A stretch of DNA of 8,911 nt, from contig VYFM01000197.1 in assembly GCA_009842375.1 (NCBI GenBank), forward strand, positions 535 through 9,445, in the 5' to 3' direction. The position numbers were made by a program, and so were the translations under genes. Of the stretch, positions 6,336 through 8,911 are shown piece after piece. Position 1 is the first letter of the stretch, and every line of letters starts with the position of its first letter. The DNA is from Candidatus Poribacteria bacterium. Lineage in GTDB: Bacteria; Poribacteria; WGA-4E; WGA-3G. A model generated the notes under the pieces. That model made no database searches. It saw only the letters and a program-made list of their open reading frames with translations, and was not told the DNA's origin.

Positions 6336-7814
6336 TTACACCAAAATCTCATTGACAACACGGGCTTTCTCTTCAACACCAGTTAACCGATGATCAAGTC
6401 CTTGGAATTTATAGGTCAACCGTTCATGGTCAATACCGAGTTGGTTGAGAATTGTGGCGTTTAGGTCTCTAACAGAGACAGGGTCTTTGACGATGTTGTA
6501 GCTGAAATCATCAGTTTCACCGTGCACGATACCACCTTTAATACCAGCACCAGCCATCCAAAGCGTGAAACACTTGGGATGATGATCCCGTCCGTAGTTA
6601 TCCTTCTTAAGTGCACCTTGGCAGTAAACAGTCCGTCCGAATTCACCACCCCACACGACGAGTGTATCGTCAAGCATGCCGCGTTGTTTCAGGTCTTGGA
6701 CAAGTGCGGTTGCAGGTTGGTCTATGTCCCGCGCCTGATTTCGGATGTTCTTAGGTAAATCTCCGTGCTGGTCCCAACCACGATGGAAAATTTGAACGAG
6801 GCGAACATCGCGTTCCATCATACGACGTGCAAGGATACAGCAATTGGCGAATGTACCGGGTGTGTCAACCTCAGGACCGTACATCTCCTTGACTTTGTCC
6901 GACTCCTGTTTCAGATCCGTAAGTTCGGGGACAGAAGTCTGCATACGAAATGCCATCTCATACTGTGAGATACGCGCATGCGTTTCTGGATCACCGACCT
7001 CCTCATAGATTTCCTCGTTCAGTTTCACTAAAGAATCAAGCATCCGTTTGCGTGCCTTTTCACTCATACCTTTCGGATTTGAGAGGAACAACACAGGATC
7101 GCCTTGGCTGCGGAGTAGCACGCCTTGATGCTCAGATGGGAGGAAACCAGAACCCCAAAGGCGATTGTAGAGTGCTTGTGCCCCTTTTGGACCGCTCCAT
7201 GTTGCGTTCATCACAATGAAAGCGGGGAGGTTTTGGTTTTCACTGCCGAGACCGTAGCTAAGCCACGCACCAAGACTCGGTTTACCGGGAGTTTCATCAC
7301 CAGTACATACGAACGTGATGGCTGGATCGTGGTTGATCGCATCAGTATGTATCGATTTGATAATTGCAATATCTTTTACCATTGTAGCGGTGTGTGGTAG
7401 CAGCTCGCTAAGCCACGCGCCATCGCTTCCATTGTCATACTTTTTGAACTCAAAGATAGAGGGAGCAATGGGAAATCTTGCTTGTCCAGAGGTCATTGTG
7501 GTCAGACGTTGTCCCATTCGTACTGTTTCCGGTAGGTCTTTATCAAAGAATTCCCCCATCTTCGGTTTGTAGTCAAACAGGTCCATTTGTGAAGGTGCAC
7601 CTGACATAAATAGGTAGATAGCCCGTTTTGCTTTCGGTGCAAAGTGTGGTAGTTCCGGTAATCCGCCAACACGTGTTCCTGCTTGCTGTTCAAGTGCTTT
7701 CGCAATGCTATTCGGCAGCAGTGACGCGAGGGCAGCACCGCCGAGGCCCATGGCACACTTTCCAAAGAATTGGCGACGTGTTTCCAAATGTAGAAATTCT
7801 TTAATCGGATCCAT
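6336..7814 (-). CDS. Tat-exported DUF1501 protein, copy B
   Basis: This 492-aa tandem paralogue of the gene at 4815-6293 is about 94% identical by eye. It keeps the twin-arginine leader (TRRQFFGK, residues 12-19), the GWDQH, VVWGGEFGRT and GRDHHP segments, and the same length. The frame is open to a TTG at 7832, but the ATG at 7814 is preferred because it aligns with the start of copy A and has AAGGAG 6 nt upstream. Substitutions are mostly conservative and cluster in the signal peptide, around residues 79-80 and 125-200, and in the last quarter. The stretch from about residue 205 to 298 is almost unchanged. It starts 45 bp after the LRR gene and is probably co-transcribed with it. A periplasmic hydrolase-like or structural role is inferred from the fold family only; the substrate is unknown. 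Confidence 0.92.
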   Translation of the reverse strand: MDPIKEFLHLETRRQFFGKCAMGLGGAALASLLPNSIAKALEQQAGTRVGGLPELPHFAPKAKRAIYLFMSGAPSQMDLFDYKPKMGEFFDKDLPETVRMGQRLTTMTSGQARFPIAPSIFEFKKYDNGSDGAWLSELLPHTATMVKDIAIIKSIHTDAINHDPAITFVCTGDETPGKPSLGAWLSYGLGSENQNLPAFIVMNATWSGPKGAQALYNRLWGSGFLPSEHQGVLLRSQGDPVLFLSNPKGMSEKARKRMLDSLVKLNEEIYEEVGDPETHARISQYEMAFRMQTSVPELTDLKQESDKVKEMYGPEVDTPGTFANCCILARRMMERDVRLVQIFHRGWDQHGDLPKNIRNQARDIDQPATALVQDLKQRGMLDDTLVVWGGEFGRTVYCQGALKKDNYGRDHHPKCFTLWMAGAGIKGGIVHGETDDFSYNIVKDPVSVRDLNATILNQLGIDHERLTYKFQGLDHRLTGVEEKARVVNEILV

Positions 7815-7820
7815 TGTTAT

Positions 7821-7826
7821 CTCCTT
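7821..7826 (-). promoter_or_regulatory. Ribosome binding site that sets the copy B DUF1501 start
   Basis: The plus-strand CTCCTT reads AAGGAG on the coding strand, 6 nt before the ATG at 7814. It lies inside the longer TTG frame (7832) and so decides for the ATG. The same AAGGAGATAA-like leader precedes copy A (6301-6306), showing that the duplication included the translation-initiation region. Confidence 0.75.
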
Positions 7827-7859
7827 TTGCAATGTTGAATGCTAATTTGGAACATTGCT

Positions 7860-8911
7860 TTACCTGTTTGCAGGTGGTGGTTCAATATTCAGTTCATTTG
7901 ATGCTGGAATATCAACTTTCAACTTATCATTTTGTTTCAAAAGTTTTTGGAGTGGTTCCATATCTTGAATTGGATTTCCTCTGAGGTTTAGACTCCTTAA
8001 TTTTGGAAACTTTACAATAAGGCTGATGTCAGTAATTTGGTTTCTGTCTATATCCAATAGTTCCAACTTTGTGGCTCCTGTTATCGGAGTAAGATCACTG
8101 ATTTTGTTAATTCCAAGACTTAATTCTTCCAAATCTGTCAAATGAGTTAGTGGTGTGAGATCGCTGATTTGATTTCCCCAAAGCCACAACTTCTCCATTT
8201 GTATCAACTCAGTTAATGGTGTGATGTCGGTTATTTCGTTATCCCATGCCCAAAATGATGTCAAATTCCTTAAATTTTGGATAGGTGTAATATCAGTAAT
8301 TTGGTTGCCACCCAGATTTAACTCTTTTAACCGCGTCAATCCTTTTAGTGGCGTAATATCATCAATTTGATTTTTTTGGAGACTTAAACTATCTAATTTC
8401 TTCAACCTCGCAAGGGGTTTTATGTTTGTAATTTGATTTTCCTGAAGCAATATACCTGTTAGTTGTGTTAAGTTTGCAAGTGGTGTAATATCGTTGATTG
8501 CATTCTTATGAATTCGGAGCCATGTCAATTTTGTCATTCCACCAAGAACTGTGATATCACGAATTTGTGTGTCATGTAGGTTTAAACCTTTTAGCTGAGT
8601 TAGTTTCTTGAGAGGGGTAATGTCACGAATCTGACTTCCCCAAAGCCATAGCATCCTTAGGTTAGTCAAGTCAGCAAGAAACGTGATGTCACGAAACTGA
8701 TCACCACCAAGGGCTAATTCATTCAACTGTGTTAATGCACCGATGAATGTTATATCGCTGATTTGATTTCTGGTGAGATATAAATGTGTCAACTTCGACA
8801 ATCGTACGAGTGGCATGACATCTTTGATTTTATTGTCATTCAGACGCAACAATGTAATTTGTGTTAATTTAGAAAGCGGTTCGATGTCACTGATTTGATT
8901 ATCCTGAAGAA
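7860..8911 (-). CDS. Leucine-rich repeat protein, 5'-partial
   Basis: The frame is open through the right edge of the window, so the N-terminus and any signal peptide are missing. The TTG at 8852 is an internal leucine codon, not a start: the reading continues upstream as LQDNQISDIEPLSKLTQ, another repeat. What is visible is about 350 residues, almost all 22-residue LRRs of the SDS22/internalin-like type, with consensus LxLxxNQIxDITPLxxLTxLxx. The last repeat leads into a 21-residue tail ending in NIEPPPANR. There is no LPxTG, TM helix or other anchor at the C-terminus. Such arrays form a curved solenoid that usually binds protein ligands through its concave face. The copy B DUF1501 gene follows after 45 bp, suggesting a common transcript. 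The missing upstream part could hold further repeats, a signal peptide or an enzymatic domain. Confidence 0.88.
   Translation of the reverse strand, partial: LQDNQISDIEPLSKLTQITLLRLNDNKIKDVMPLVRLSKLTHLYLTRNQISDITFIGALTQLNELALGGDQFRDITFLADLTNLRMLWLWGSQIRDITPLKKLTQLKGLNLHDTQIRDITVLGGMTKLTWLRIHKNAINDITPLANLTQLTGILLQENQITNIKPLARLKKLDSLSLQKNQIDDITPLKGLTRLKELNLGGNQITDITPIQNLRNLTSFWAWDNEITDITPLTELIQMEKLWLWGNQISDLTPLTHLTDLEELSLGINKISDLTPITGATKLELLDIDRNQITDISLIVKFPKLRSLNLRGNPIQDMEPLQKLLKQNDKLKVDIPASNELNIEPPPANR
7926..8911 (-). repeat. Array of 22-residue (66-bp) leucine-rich repeats
   Basis: Fourteen consecutive units of exactly 22 residues run from 8849 down to 7926 with no insertion, and at least one more partial unit continues to the window edge. 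The most constant part is N-Q-I-x-D-I-T-P-L. Unit 3 (GGDQF) and units 4 and 5 (GSQI, HDTQI) replace the usual Asn with Asp, Ser or Thr. The last unit (NPIQDMEPL) is degenerate, as expected for a capping repeat. Confidence 0.9.

Larger units (their letters stand above)
4815..7826 (-). repeat. Tandem duplication of a whole DUF1501 gene with its RBS
   Basis: The two units (4815-6306 and 6336-7826) stay in register at a constant 1521-bp offset with no indel across the coding sequence. DNA identity is patchy. For example, 6088-6137 equals 7609-7658 over 50 bp and 5461-5498 equals 6982-7019 over 38 bp, while the stretch around 5641-5750 differs at many positions. Similarity fades upstream of the Shine-Dalgarno region and after the stop codons. 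Confidence 0.9.

Noticed and set aside
7815..7832. TTG at 7832 as the start of DUF1501 copy B
   Set aside because: The ATG at 7814 aligns with the copy A start and has AAGGAG at ideal spacing; the TTG would place that site inside the coding region.
8850..8852. TTG at 8852 as the start of the LRR gene
   Set aside because: It is an ordinary leucine codon within a repeat; the frame continues as LRR sequence to the window edge.
7860..8911. 66-bp DNA periodicity as a CRISPR or satellite repeat
   Set aside because: The period equals 22 codons in an open LRR frame, and units diverge at the DNA level while keeping the protein motif.

Overview
The window looks like a chromosomal segment from an uncultured, Gram-negative-type (diderm) bacterium of moderate, slightly AT-leaning composition. 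The family mix is a GT9 glycosyltransferase of the LPS heptosyltransferase type, Tat-exported DUF1501 proteins, a Gfo/Idh/MocA oxidoreductase, a 22-residue leucine-rich-repeat protein and pentapeptide-like ion channels. This resembles Planctomycetes-like or Candidatus Poribacteria genomes. That assignment is inferred from gene content; no rRNA or other marker is present.

Layout. One gene is on the plus strand: the GT9 glycosyltransferase (75-1085). All others are on the minus strand and are read from the right edge towards the left: an LRR protein whose 5' end lies outside the window (7860-8911), two tandem DUF1501 genes (6336-7814 and 4815-6293), a solenoid-linked two-TM potassium-type channel (3599-4780), a Gfo/Idh/MocA oxidoreductase (2324-3481) and a second solenoid-linked channel (1098-2282). 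Minus-strand gaps are 45, 42, 34, 117 and 41 bp, so most or all of these genes could be co-transcribed. The 117-bp gap before the oxidoreductase is the only place with room for an internal promoter. The GT9 gene and the last channel gene converge with 12 bp between them. There is no gene-free stretch over 300 bp, and no RNA gene, CRISPR array, insertion sequence or phage gene was seen.

The main signals are two duplications. The DUF1501 pair is recent or homogenised: both are 492 aa, they differ at about 31 positions, and the offset is a constant 1521 bp. The channel pair is older: the pore and last TM helix are nearly the same, while the N-terminal solenoids differ strongly. Each solenoid follows a strict 11-residue rhythm (aromatic residues alternately 5 and 6 apart), not a plain five-residue one. 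A shared role for the cluster (cell-envelope enzymes beside channels with an attached putative sensor or scaffold) is plausible but unproven.
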